From Adiantum capillus-veneris (lineage: Eukaryota; Streptophyta; Polypodiopsida; Polypodiales; Pteridaceae), in NCBI GenBank assembly GCA_014529385.2, contig CM043944.1, positions 80,940,384 through 81,004,383 on the forward strand: DNA of 64,000 nt. Direction: 5' to 3'. A program made the position numbers and the translations under genes. Position 1 is the stretch's first letter. Each line of letters begins with the position of its first letter. Below, one piece after another: positions 1 through 15,110 of this stretch. Under the pieces are notes generated by a model. That model was not told where the DNA came from and searched no databases. It saw only the letters and a list, made by a program, of their open reading frames with translations.

Positions 1-176
1 TCTCCTTTTGGACCCGTATTGAGATGGAACCATCTCTCCTTTTGGTCCCTTGTTGAGAAAGGTCTAGAAGCACATGTCTCAATTCTAACTCTTGTTCCCG
101 TTTATTCTCCCACATTAAATGATCAGTTTGATATGAGAAAATCATTTGGGTAAGCTAGATATTAGATTTTATGACA
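1..176 (-). repeat. Terminal part of a Gypsy-A-family LTR, cut by the window edge
   Basis: This stretch aligns by eye, without large gaps, to the outer end of the Gypsy-A LTR at about 46270-46445, with roughly 15 differences over 176 bases. On the minus strand the LTR would begin TGTCAT at 176. The purine tract next to it shows that it is the 3' LTR of a minus-strand element. The rest of the LTR lies to the left of the window. Confidence 0.75.
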
Positions 177-186
177 ACCCCCCGCA
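177..186 (-). other. Polypurine tract of the element at the left edge
   Basis: Read on the minus strand this is TGCGGGGGGT, ending exactly where the LTR begins with TG. That is the usual place of the plus-strand primer of an LTR retrotransposon. It implies that internal sequence of that element once lay at 187 and above, although I recognise no coding sequence there. Confidence 0.55.
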
Positions 187-272
187 CTCTGCTCGTTCAC
201 TCTCTCGCTCACCCTCATAGCCCACCCAAACAGTAAAAACGACCAAAACTTTCTTTTTTTCTCTCTCTCTTT

Positions 273-306
<34 letters not shown>

Positions 307-980
307 CAAACACATACATATACACACACTACACGCATAAGCACACGTACATAATCAGATAAGCACCAACAACGCACACACATGGCACACACAAGAAGGA
401 AGGAGGCAAAGAAGATTGACATTGACACATCGACAAACAAAGAAGGACAATGTCAAAAACATGCAATGGCAACAACAAATCAAAGAATGATGCCGAAGGC
501 ATGCCGCAACCAGCACCAAAATTTACGAGCGTGCTACCCCAACGCACTAGTGAAGTCTGCAATTTATCGGCATCCCATCCACGACGCACTTCCTCAGTAA
601 CATCTGTAGGGTAATTCATTTTCCGTTTTCCAAGCCAGACTTTGTGTTTAAAAAAAAACAATTTGTATATTCCACCTCTCTCTAGGTGATGGTCACAAAG
701 GCCCACCTAGGAGAATATCATTTTTTGATTTCCCCAAAACAAAGCACCAATCAACCGTCCGGGACCCGACTGCTTGCTTTGTCTCTCCAGCTTAGGACCC
801 TAAACCTAATTAGTTTATACTAAACTAAGTAGCCTACACCTATAAAAGATCATTGAGAGGTCATTATCAGGACAGTCAGCACTTGAAAGAGAAGTCATAC
901 ACACACACTAACTCCAAGGGTCCACTACGCATAGGAGTACGATCTCCGAACACATGTAATTTCCCTAGAGAATTCACTAT

Positions 981-1054
<74 letters not shown>

Positions 1055-1160
1055 TGCAGTTTCCATCTCGCCGAAACGAAGGGTTTTGTAAATATCATCT
1101 TGAATCAAGTTTTCCCTCACATTCCGAAGGGTTTTCATCTCCTCCATCTACGTCTCCATA

Positions 1161-1200
<40 letters not shown>
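187..1200. repeat. Non-coding, microsatellite-rich stretch
   Basis: No recognisable gene. It contains (CA)n at 274-302, (CT)n at 983-1032 running directly into (AC)n at 1033-1054, and (TC)n at 1165-1200. A TATA-like CTATAAAAG at about 841-848 is not followed by any recognisable coding sequence. The open frames that cross this stretch are translations of the microsatellites. Confidence 0.8.
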
Positions 1201-1202
<2 letters not shown>

Positions 1203-1277
1203 GACTACTATGTGTTTTCTATGTGCATTGGCAGCTCATTTTGGTTGGGACGTACATCAATCAGACATGGTTACTTG
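1201..1277 (+). mobile_element. 77-bp sliver of copia reverse transcriptase
   Basis: The sequence matches Copia-B at 34791-34865 almost base for base, with about six differences. It encodes the same reverse transcriptase stretch, with motif HFGWDVHQ. It begins directly after a (TC)n microsatellite and stops abruptly at GTTACT, after which similarity ends. No LTR or other copia sequence flanks it. Confidence 0.7.
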
Positions 1278-2152
1278 ATATCTATCATTGGGATGCATTT
1301 TCCATAACCTTAAATATTTGCACAAGGTCAAGATGTATTAGACCTAACTATAGTCCCACGGATGACTATATGAGAACTCTAACTCGATACATTTCTAGCT
1401 ACCCAAACTTGAAGTGACTGGTATTTTGCTTCAAGCATGCAACTCCCACTATGTAGGCACCTATATACTGTAAATGAGAAAAATACTCTATCATCACTAT
1501 TTGTATTTTACGTTGTATACGATTACACCCATTCGCAATGTTGTACTGGAATTTGATTTTCAAATTGATTTCTCTATTTTATTTTTAATGTTCCATCATA
1601 TGGTATAATGGTAGTGTAACTTTTGTTACATATTACTTGATATACATTCATTTATTTGCTTCTGTATGGCATCCATGCTATTGTTTCTAGTACTCCTCTA
1701 TAGCTGATTAAGGTAAACCATGATGCATATAACATCATATAGTTGGAATAAATTATTACTTTATTTTTTTCGATTATATTTTACATAGTTTAAACACAAG
1801 CATCATTATTAGTTTCTTAATTGGACCTACTATTTGACCTTACACAACACTAATCTCTAGTGACTCCCATCCCTACATTGTAAACAACTCTCCTTCCAAA
1901 CTCTCACAATGTTAATACAATTAATGTATGATTCACTTAGTTTTATAGTAGATAAGAAGTCATTTTACTGCTTTGTCTTTGAGAATTACTATTGTAGATC
2001 AAGCTAGGTACAATGGGTTCCCGTCAGAGAACCTCCAGGTATACCTTTTTACCCAAACCCTTGGTCACATTACTCAGCCCACTAGTTGAGCCATTGTGCA
2101 TTGTCATGGAAAGGATCTTATGGGTTGAACTAAATTGGAATGGAAAATTTTC
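1278..2152. other. Non-coding AT-rich stretch
   Basis: No gene, repeat or regulatory site that I can support. Short frames in this AT-rich sequence have no recognisable protein character. Confidence 0.6.
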
Positions 2153-2340
2153 TACACATGTTAGAGCTCCTACGCTGACGAGGGCAGGACTCTCCGCTCC
2201 ACACCTTGTTACGAGAACTGATGGTTATTAACACGTGTATTAGAGTGCCTACACCTTGTGAGCCAAAACTCTCCGCTTTGCAATATTGTTCATGAAATTT
2301 ATGGATGTCAACACATGTGTACTAGAGTGCCTCTGGACTC
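2153..2340. repeat. Diverged tandem repeat, period about 78-80 bp
   Basis: The anchor ACAC(A/G)TGT..TAGAG(T/C)(G/T)CCT recurs at 2154, 2231 and 2311. A linked TCTCCGC block recurs at 2191 and 2270. Units differ at many positions, so the array is old. A 172-residue open frame (2286-2804) starts inside the last unit but has no protein family signature. Confidence 0.55.
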
Positions 2341-2948
2341 TCCGTGGTTACATTATATGTGGAACTTGGCCACCACATTTGGTATGGATTGATATGGACG
2401 GATATGATGGATTAGTATGGCAAGGTGAAAGGGTGAAAGATGGTGGTCTATTTGGAACAACATTTTTGACCAATATTGCACTCCGCATCTATGTACATTT
2501 ACTTCATTTTATGCACTCCCATCACACCATACACATTTTTGCACTTTTAAATTGCTTCCTACTAATCATTGTCACTCTTTTGGTTTTTGGTTACTCATTG
2601 TGCTTTGCAGGAATGTACTTACCGTCTTGTACCTCGCACTCGACTCCACCACTTATGTACCTCGCAACTGAGAGCAGTTGCTTTTTCAACGCCGGAGTAT
2701 GTTATGGATATGTATATTTATTACTCAAGTGCTCATTAGGAGCTATGGTCATTTGTGCCGGCCGACCAATGTGTATTCATTTTTTAGCATTGAAGAATCT
2801 ATAAATGAGATACATGCAAGAGGGAAATGATCACTCTTGCACGAGGGGAGATTACACCCAGTGTCTGCGTCTTTCTTCTCTCCTCTCCTCCCTCCTCTCT
2901 TGTCGTGCCGGCGTAGCACTACGTTGTAGGAGGTGTGCTTGCACGTTC

Positions 2949-2950
2949 TC

Positions 2951-3026
<76 letters not shown>

Positions 3027-3048
3027 GTGTGTGTGTGTGTGTGTGTGT
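2949..3048. repeat. Compound microsatellite (TC)n(TG)n
   Basis: About 32 bases of TC run into about 68 bases of TG with a single TTTTG interruption. The frames through it encode only Leu-Ser or Val-Cys runs. Confidence 0.95.
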
Positions 3049-4702
3049 TCATGTTGAGCTCGATTATGTGCGTGTGCCACGATTCAAGTATGCCGATTTA
3101 TCGTTTTATGGTATGTAATGTGCTATTTTGAGTATCTTGCAAGGCCACCACGTCTCCGTGTGCAACATGTTGTTCTGGCTAGAGTACATGGTGCTTTCTG
3201 AGGAGCAGCTTGAGGTCCTCTTCCATGTAGTCTAGCATCAAATTATTGGCCCCCCCTTCCTCAGAACAAGCATTATGAGGCTTGTCATCCCATTTCACCA
3301 TTCTATGTAAAATAAATTGGACAATGCACTATTGATTGTAGTACAGTGCCATTTGGTTTTAATTTTCCAATTGATGCTCCTTCAAAGTTCAAACTAAGTG
3401 AGGGAGAAAAAATTGAGCCAACCCCTTGTGTTGTAGGTCAACTATCTTCTTCTTTTCTGTTGCAATCTAATGCTTCGCATCAACTAGTTTTACGGATGCG
3501 CCCACATGTTGCAAGGGTTGAACCATAGCTGGCATGCTTACAACTTCTTGCCTTATATCGCTAGGCCAACTTTCATTGACTGTAAGTCAACTATCATGAT
3601 GGTGTTGTCCCTTCAGCTATCTTGCCTTGACGAGGCCAACTCCCTTTATTGTAGTTGACTGTAGGTCAACTATCTTAACTACAGTCAACTATCTTAATGG
3701 TGTTGTCTCTACACCCTTCCAGATACACAAAAGATTAATTGATACACCAAAAACAAGGGGTAGATCTTTCAGGCTTCTTTCAGGATGAGAAATTGCCTTT
3801 GAGGTCTGCAAGCTCGGGAGCATTGGCAAAGTAGCCAATCAGATAATGCTTTTGTATTGTGATTGATGGCTCACAATATGTTGCAACTCATTGTGGTCCC
3901 AGGTATTTATGCTATTATATAGATAGTTCACTAAATGGGTATAGGCCATTCTTTTTTGTTCAAATGTGCAATATTGCATGAGCACATTGTGCAAGATAAG
4001 TACATTCCAAAATAGTAGTCCACTAAGGATTTTGTTTCTATCAAAACCCAAAGAGTGTATCTCAATTCATTGAGCCTTCATGATGTAACCTCAAGGTTGA
4101 GGGTTTGGGCTCACAAGCTGTGTTTAACCAACTTCTCCATTGGGGGAGTTGTTCCCGCTACACATATATGTATAAAGTTCTCCCTACTACCTTCCCATGC
4201 TTGTCCTAGTGATAATTTGATATTTCCACTTGCCCTTGTGATAATAAACCCCTTTGACTAGAAGATTATCAGAATTTTTTAATAAATGATGGCAAAGTAA
4301 ATTTTGAAGTTTCCCCAATTTGAGCTTTCTTGAAGATCATTTGTAGAGTTCTTTCGTTCCAAATGCATTCAAAATTTTAAGGAATGCGTGCAATGAAAAT
4401 ACATGTCATTGATGAAAAGGATAAAAATGACCAAGACATCTCTATTTACTTCATTTCATAAGGCGAAAGCACCATAAAAAAAGCCAAGGAATTGTGGTCA
4501 TGTGAATGCCAGACCTTGTTTGATCCTTTTCCATTGCACCAATCATAGGGAGGGATTGTCATAGAAATTAGGCACCCGAGCCCTTATCATTATTGAGAGA
4601 GTCAAATTGAAAAGGGGGGGGGGGGGTGGTACACACACACATAAACATAGCACATGAGTTCAACTCGGGGGATTTGTAAGACCCTTCTCTTTTGCATTTT
4701 TA
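3049..4702. other. Non-coding stretch downstream of the beta-amylase gene
   Basis: I see no gene here. Near 3580-3700 the phrase TCAACTATCTT and the word GTAGGTCAAC recur several times as short imperfect repeats. A run of 14 G followed by GGTACACACACAC lies at 4613-4642. Confidence 0.55.
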
Positions 4703-4790
4703 ACATAAAAAATCAAAGGTAGCATACACAGATTGGTATAGAAAAGGGTCCCTTATATTCATGAAAAATCTACTCATATTGGGGTTTTCT
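4703..4790. repeat. Dispersed repeat, copy 1 (3' flank of beta-amylase)
   Basis: The segment around ATACACAGATT..GTATAGAAAAGGGT..CTTATATTCAT..GGGGTTTT matches a second copy at about 5663-5748 inside intron 7 of the beta-amylase gene, in the same orientation and with moderate divergence. No terminal inverted repeats are obvious. It may be part of a small transposon or a local duplication. Confidence 0.5.
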
Positions 4791-5217
4791 AATTTTCACT
4801 TTGAATGAACGTGATATGGTGGGTTTACATACAATACAATGGAACCCCCAAGGCACCTAAAATGCTTTATTCAATCATACTACTGCATTTTGCTTCGGAT
4901 ATGGAACAAGAGCAATATTGACATGAAATTTCTTCTATATTGAGAAATAAGTTGACTATCATATGCTTGTGTGTTTGAAACCCACATACAAGGTACAAAG
5001 AAGGATCTTACTGTGAAAGTAATATATCCCGATAAATACAATAGATGCTTGCCTGCTTAACATTAGGTGTTAGTCCAAACCAGCCGAAGCTGTTTTTCCT
5101 CTATAATTGATTCGGCTACGGATGCATTCAATATGCTAAATCAAGTTGACTTTCAAGGATTACATTTGCAAGTCATCAACAGCTTCTCCTGCAAGTATAC
5201 ACCAAAATGAGCATTTC

Positions 5218-10740
<5,523 letters not shown>

Positions 10741-10807
10741 TTGGGAAGGGGTTTAATGGAGCTGTATCAAAGCATAAGAATGAGCCACATCAAGCAACGG
10801 AAAAGCC

Positions 10808-10855
<48 letters not shown>

Positions 10856-10869
10856 TCCCGTGATGGCGT

Positions 10870-10912
<43 letters not shown>

Positions 10913-11010
10913 GCTTACCTCGATCGAAGTGGACGAGAGCGAAGCAGCAGCATGGAAGTGGGTGTGAGTAGCAGCAAGTGTGTGCGACGTGGCATGGAAG
11001 CACGAGTTTC

Positions 11011-11054
<44 letters not shown>

Positions 11055-11060
11055 AGCAGC
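10741..11060 (-). promoter_or_regulatory. Upstream region of beta-amylase with three microsatellites
   Basis: Immediately upstream of the ATG (10740) lie (GT)n at 10809-10850, (CT)n at 10872-10911 and (GA)n at 11013-11053. In the sense of the gene the order is (TC)n, about 100 bases, (AG)n, (AC)n, then the start codon. Pyrimidine/purine microsatellites are common in plant 5' untranslated regions. I see no convincing TATA box within 400 bases. The transcription start is unknown, so whether the tracts are transcribed is inference. Confidence 0.5.
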
Positions 11061-12425
11061 AGTCGTGCCTAAGACAAGTGGCAGCGTCCCAACCAGTTGC
11101 AAATCTCCCTTCAAACGATTGTCAATTCATTACTTTGTACCAATCATTAAGAGCCAAGTCCCTACAAAGTATCTTCTTTAATAAAGTATTTAGCCAGTAG
11201 GTTGTACCCATTTCAAAAAAAGAAAGAAAGGGCGAATCAACAACGATACCGGCTGAAACTGATTCAAAAAATGGAGCATTAGTGGAAGAGTGGGAAATAC
11301 AAGGGTTAGTTGAAGGCTGAGAATACGATTGCCTATGGAGAAGTGGAGTTGTTTTTGGAAAGTGATTTGCATGGAAATTTCGTGGCAATGCTTAAAGGAG
11401 CGTTTCTCTAAATGGGAGCGAGCACTACAGTAGCCGTGCAAAGCGCTACTTGCAAGCGAGAATAAGTGCGTGCAGGCAGTTGTGCGGAACAGGAGGGGAG
11501 TAAGCAAGGGGCAGGGGTAGTGCCTACCAAAAGAGGGTGCGAGACTAAGTGTGTGCAACAGGAGAGGGGGCCTTTGTGCGCAGCAGTGAGCACGACGTAA
11601 GCTAGTGTTGCAGTCGAGGCAAAAAAGAGAGTTTCGTTAACATTGTACTTTCCTTGGCAAGATGCCAACGAATCTTTGAACAAATAATTTTTTTGTAAAG
11701 TAGAGCCAGTATGTGTCCTAGATTACTGAGGTCGTTTGAGCTTTGTTTAGCACTCCAAATTAGTGAACAAATAAGTCCTCGCTTTTGACCTTTGACAACC
11801 GGTTTCAACCCTATACATTACGAGTGCTGCCGGCCGATGGCGGCCTCTCTCTCTCTCTCTCTCTCTCTCCTCCCTTCATCTCACTTGGCGTTTAGCCTTC
11901 ATCTCGCAGAGAGAGACACGTGTAAAGGGTTATGAGCTCCGCCATATTATGTTAGTAGCTAAAGACTCGTTCTAAGGCTTCTCTTTGTAGGGTTTATAGT
12001 GCCCTAGTGGATCTCCTTTAGCATTGTAAACATCGGCCTCTGCAACCCCTGGATTAAAACCCTCTCCCACAAGTTATTGTCTGTGGGGTTGGACAAAGAT
12101 TTATTGGATCGAAAGAGTTCGACATTCAGAAAAACAGATCACTTAGTGGAATGTTTGTCTTGCTAGGACTAAACAAGTTTTGCAATCATACAACAAGTCA
12201 CTTAGTGTAATGGTATTTATTTATAGTACATTAACAGATATATTAGATCGTTGGATTGTCGCAACTCTATGTATTTTGTAACAGGTCAATGATTTTTGAA
12301 TAAGCTCACATGGGTTCATTGAGGGACCCACATGGAGGGTGAGTAGCCTTTATCTCTATGTATAGACTCTTTTTCTATTTTGTAACACTTCAATAAATTT
12401 TAAATAGGCTCACACACATTCATTC
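11061..12425. other. Non-coding stretch upstream of the beta-amylase gene
   Basis: No supported gene. A short (CT)n lies at 11847-11869. On the minus strand several overlapping frames of 60-120 residues exist at 11122-11808, but they share no family signature and conflict with each other. A CAAT-like ATTGGT lies on the minus strand near 11140. Confidence 0.5.
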
Positions 12426-12613
12426 AGGGACCCACGGGGGGGAAGGAGTAGCCTTTGCCCCTATCTAGTGTCATTCTTCTCTCCTCTTCCTCTCTTCCTC
12501 GCATGCATACATAGCACTGAGGGACCCACGGGGGGGAAGGAGTAGCCTTTGCCCCTATCTAGTGTCATTCTTCTCTCCTCTTCCTCTCTTCCCCGCATGC
12601 ATACATAGCACTC
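12426..12613. repeat. Tandem duplication, two near-identical 94-bp units
   Basis: Units 12426-12519 and 12520-12613 both begin AGGGACCCACGGGGGGGAAGG and differ at one obvious position (TCCTCGC versus TCCCCGC). A more diverged earlier copy of the first third is at about 12318-12350. The wording also resembles the sequence before the primer-site-like element at 13630, which suggests old LTR sequence. Confidence 0.8.
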
Positions 12614-14262
12614 TAGTCTTGGAGATGTGTATGTTGCTTTCTATCTGTCTTTGATCATGTGACTCACAGTAATTTGTGTGAATATACGAATCTCCAAGTA
12701 TGCACATTGGTCGATTTCATTGCTAGTATGCACACTACTTTGTGTATTTGTAGGTCTATCATGTCTCCCTTTGTTGAAATGGTGTCAGAGCTATGGCTAC
12801 GTTACAACTGATACAATCATAGCTATAGAGAGCTCTAGGAGGTGGGAACAATCTCTTAGAGATGCCTTGCACTGGAGTTTACCTGGATGTTGTTCGAGTT
12901 ACCTGGTGGAGTTATTGTTAGTTATCCAATTGTGTGTGACTGTTAGTTACCCAATCATGTGTGACTGTACGACCAGTCAGACAAAGTCCAGTGCTGATAT
13001 CTATGAATAGGACCCACTTATTCCATTTTGGGGAGTTACTCTTGAGACACTTGACTCTGAAACCCTTCGTTCTTTGTACTTCGTAGAGCTTGGGAGCACT
13101 CGTCGATGTTGAGCCTTGTACCAATTGTACTTTCCAGATTAATCATTCAAGAGCTCTTTGTTCTTTGAACTCTTGTACTTCGAATCACTATTTAACTCTA
13201 AATACAATTCCAATTGTCTCCTTGTCTAAAGTCTATTTTTCTTCAGTTCAATTGTGTCTAAATCTGTTGTTTGGACATCTAAAGTCTAAACCTGGTCATT
13301 CACTCTAAGTATAACTTTGAAATAGCTATCAAAGCGATCCACATCATTCCATTTTGGCGATCATGGTGGTGATCTAAAGCTCTTAACAGGAACCAATCTC
13401 CTAGTTAGAGCTCAAAGCCAGTCAATCATCCATGTTGGTGTTCAGGCCAACTAGTCGTACCACTTACTAACCATCTTCTACCCCAACCTTATTTTTTGAT
13501 GTAACATAAAGAATAAGTAGTCGTGAGTGGTCATATCTTTACTCACTCTGTGCTCCACCCATATCGGGTGTTCTTACTTCTCTCCCTTCCCCGCACATGT
13601 GCATCGCTAATACTCCCGCTTCTCACAAGTGGTATCAGAGCTACAATGGCTGCCCCTTGCTTTGCATGTGCACATTTCAATTCAATACAAGTCTAAGGTT
13701 GTGGATTTTAAAGCAGATGTGTAGTACATTTTCTGAGCTCGATTGTGCAAGGTCTGCATATTGAATGTTGTGAGAATAAGGCAATGCAGGGAATTTTTCA
13801 ATGCAAATTTTTTTTAGACCAACCAGGTAGCACCGAAGAGTTGAGCAGTAGAATAATAGCGCTAGTAGCAATTCAAATCAACACTGGAGATTTTAGTTAA
13901 AAAGACAACGCTAGCAACTCAACAATATTTTGGAAAATCGACCACGGAATTGGGATAGCACTCTAGAGAGGAGATATAGAGATAGAAGAAGTAGAGGTAG
14001 AGATCGACAACTTTCTTCTCCAGCATTTGGTTTTTTCTCGGCATCGCCTTCTTTGGCGCTAGATTTGGAATCGACACACCATCTCGACATCAACACAACG
14101 TTTTTTCATGGCATCATCAGAGAGAGGAGTCTTGAAAATTTTGCCTTGACTTCTTAGTGCTTTGATTTGCACAATTTTTTTATGTATACATACTGTGGTA
14201 TGGTTTTGTGATGCTTAGCCTTTTGACGACTCACAAATTAGTAGTTTTCTTTGTTTTTTGGA
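12614..14262 (+). mobile_element. LTR retrotransposon debris with two primer-site-like sequences
   Basis: TGGTGTCAGAGC at 12780-12791 and TGGTATCAGAGC at 13630-13641 resemble the primer binding site complementary to plant initiator tRNA-Met. The second is preceded by CTCACA, a plausible LTR end, and followed by an ATG at 13646. No gag or pol domain follows before Copia-A. An open frame at 13930-14157 has an Arg-rich, RDR-repeat N-terminal half but no family match that I know. Confidence 0.4.
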
Positions 14263-15038
14263 TGTTGTTATACTTCCAATGTCCACCTCTCTCAGTTTTT
14301 CCACCACAATATATGCTGCACAGTTTGTAAGGCCCCCATATGAGGAGAAGCCAATGGTGCACATATATTTGGTGGATTCCAGCTTTGCACGTTGATGAGA
14401 TCTCTATTTGTGATCGTAGATGGTACGGAGCAAATTCAAGGGCAACTTTAGGGGCCTAGCGGGCGGAAGCCCCCGAGACTTTTTTCCCCCTTCGCCGAAA
14501 TATTCCTTTTCGTCGGAATATCTTGGCCGGATGACGGCCAGAAGACAATCGGAAAGTGGCCCTTCGATGGCCGGTGGCCGGTGGTCCATGGTCCGTGGTC
14601 TTTGGCTGGTGGCCGGATTTCCTTGGCCGGTGGCCGATTTCTAGGAGGACTTGTCTACCCAAAAGCGGCTACACATGGGTACATGGGAGAGTCCTACTTG
14701 GACTTGGCTATCTAAGGGCGGTTGTACATGGGCATTTAGAGGCTCCCTTACATCTATATAAGGAGGACTTCTCATGAGTAATTCGGTAGAATGGTGTGCA
14801 CACTTGAAGCACACAACACATCCTTGTGTAAGGATTGTTAGTCCCTTGTATTCCTACTTGCTCTAGTTGTCTAAATCGCCATCTAAGCTCTACCTTGAGA
14901 GCGCATGGGTGGATGATGCCATCACTTTGTAATAGTGTGCTAATCTAAAGTTTTTGATTTTCCACTAATCTACTTTGCATTGTATCTCTCTCTACTCTCC
15001 CTGCTACTAGATCCTTATCGTATTCCGCATTTCTTACA
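14263..15038 (+). repeat. Copia-A 5' LTR
   Basis: 776 bases, TGTTG...TTACA. A GC-rich block at about 14530-14640 is built from repeated GGCCGGTGG-like words and contrasts with the AT-rich rest. A TATATAAGG at 14754-14762 is a plausible TATA box. The matching 3' LTR is at 19513-20273. Confidence 0.93.
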
Positions 15039-15050
15039 TGGTATCAGAGC
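15039..15050 (+). other. Copia-A primer binding site
   Basis: TGGTATCAGAGC begins directly after the LTR end and complements the 3' end of initiator tRNA-Met, the usual primer of plant copia elements. Confidence 0.9.
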
Positions 15051-15110
15051 ACTAGGTGCTCGTAGCTAAGAAAGTACGAGAAGTACTTGTATTACTTTGT
15101 AAAATCAATT

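Noticed and set aside
853-1417. Open frames of 105-141 codons on the plus strand
   Set aside because: Most of their length is translated (CT)n and (CA)n; the only meaningful part is the copia sliver at 1201-1277.
2286-2804. 172-codon open frame on the plus strand
   Set aside because: It starts inside a tandem repeat, has hydrophobic low-information composition and shows no domain. I see no promoter or splice context.
10767-11181. Open frames on both strands upstream of beta-amylase
   Set aside because: They are translations of (GT)n, (CT)n and (GA)n tracts.
11122-11808. Four overlapping minus-strand frames of 68-122 codons
   Set aside because: They overlap each other in different frames, with no conserved motif and no sign of splicing into the beta-amylase gene.
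14404-14662. Minus-strand frames in the Copia-A LTR
   Set aside because: They arise from the GGCCGGTGG-like repeat block and recur in the other LTR for that reason.
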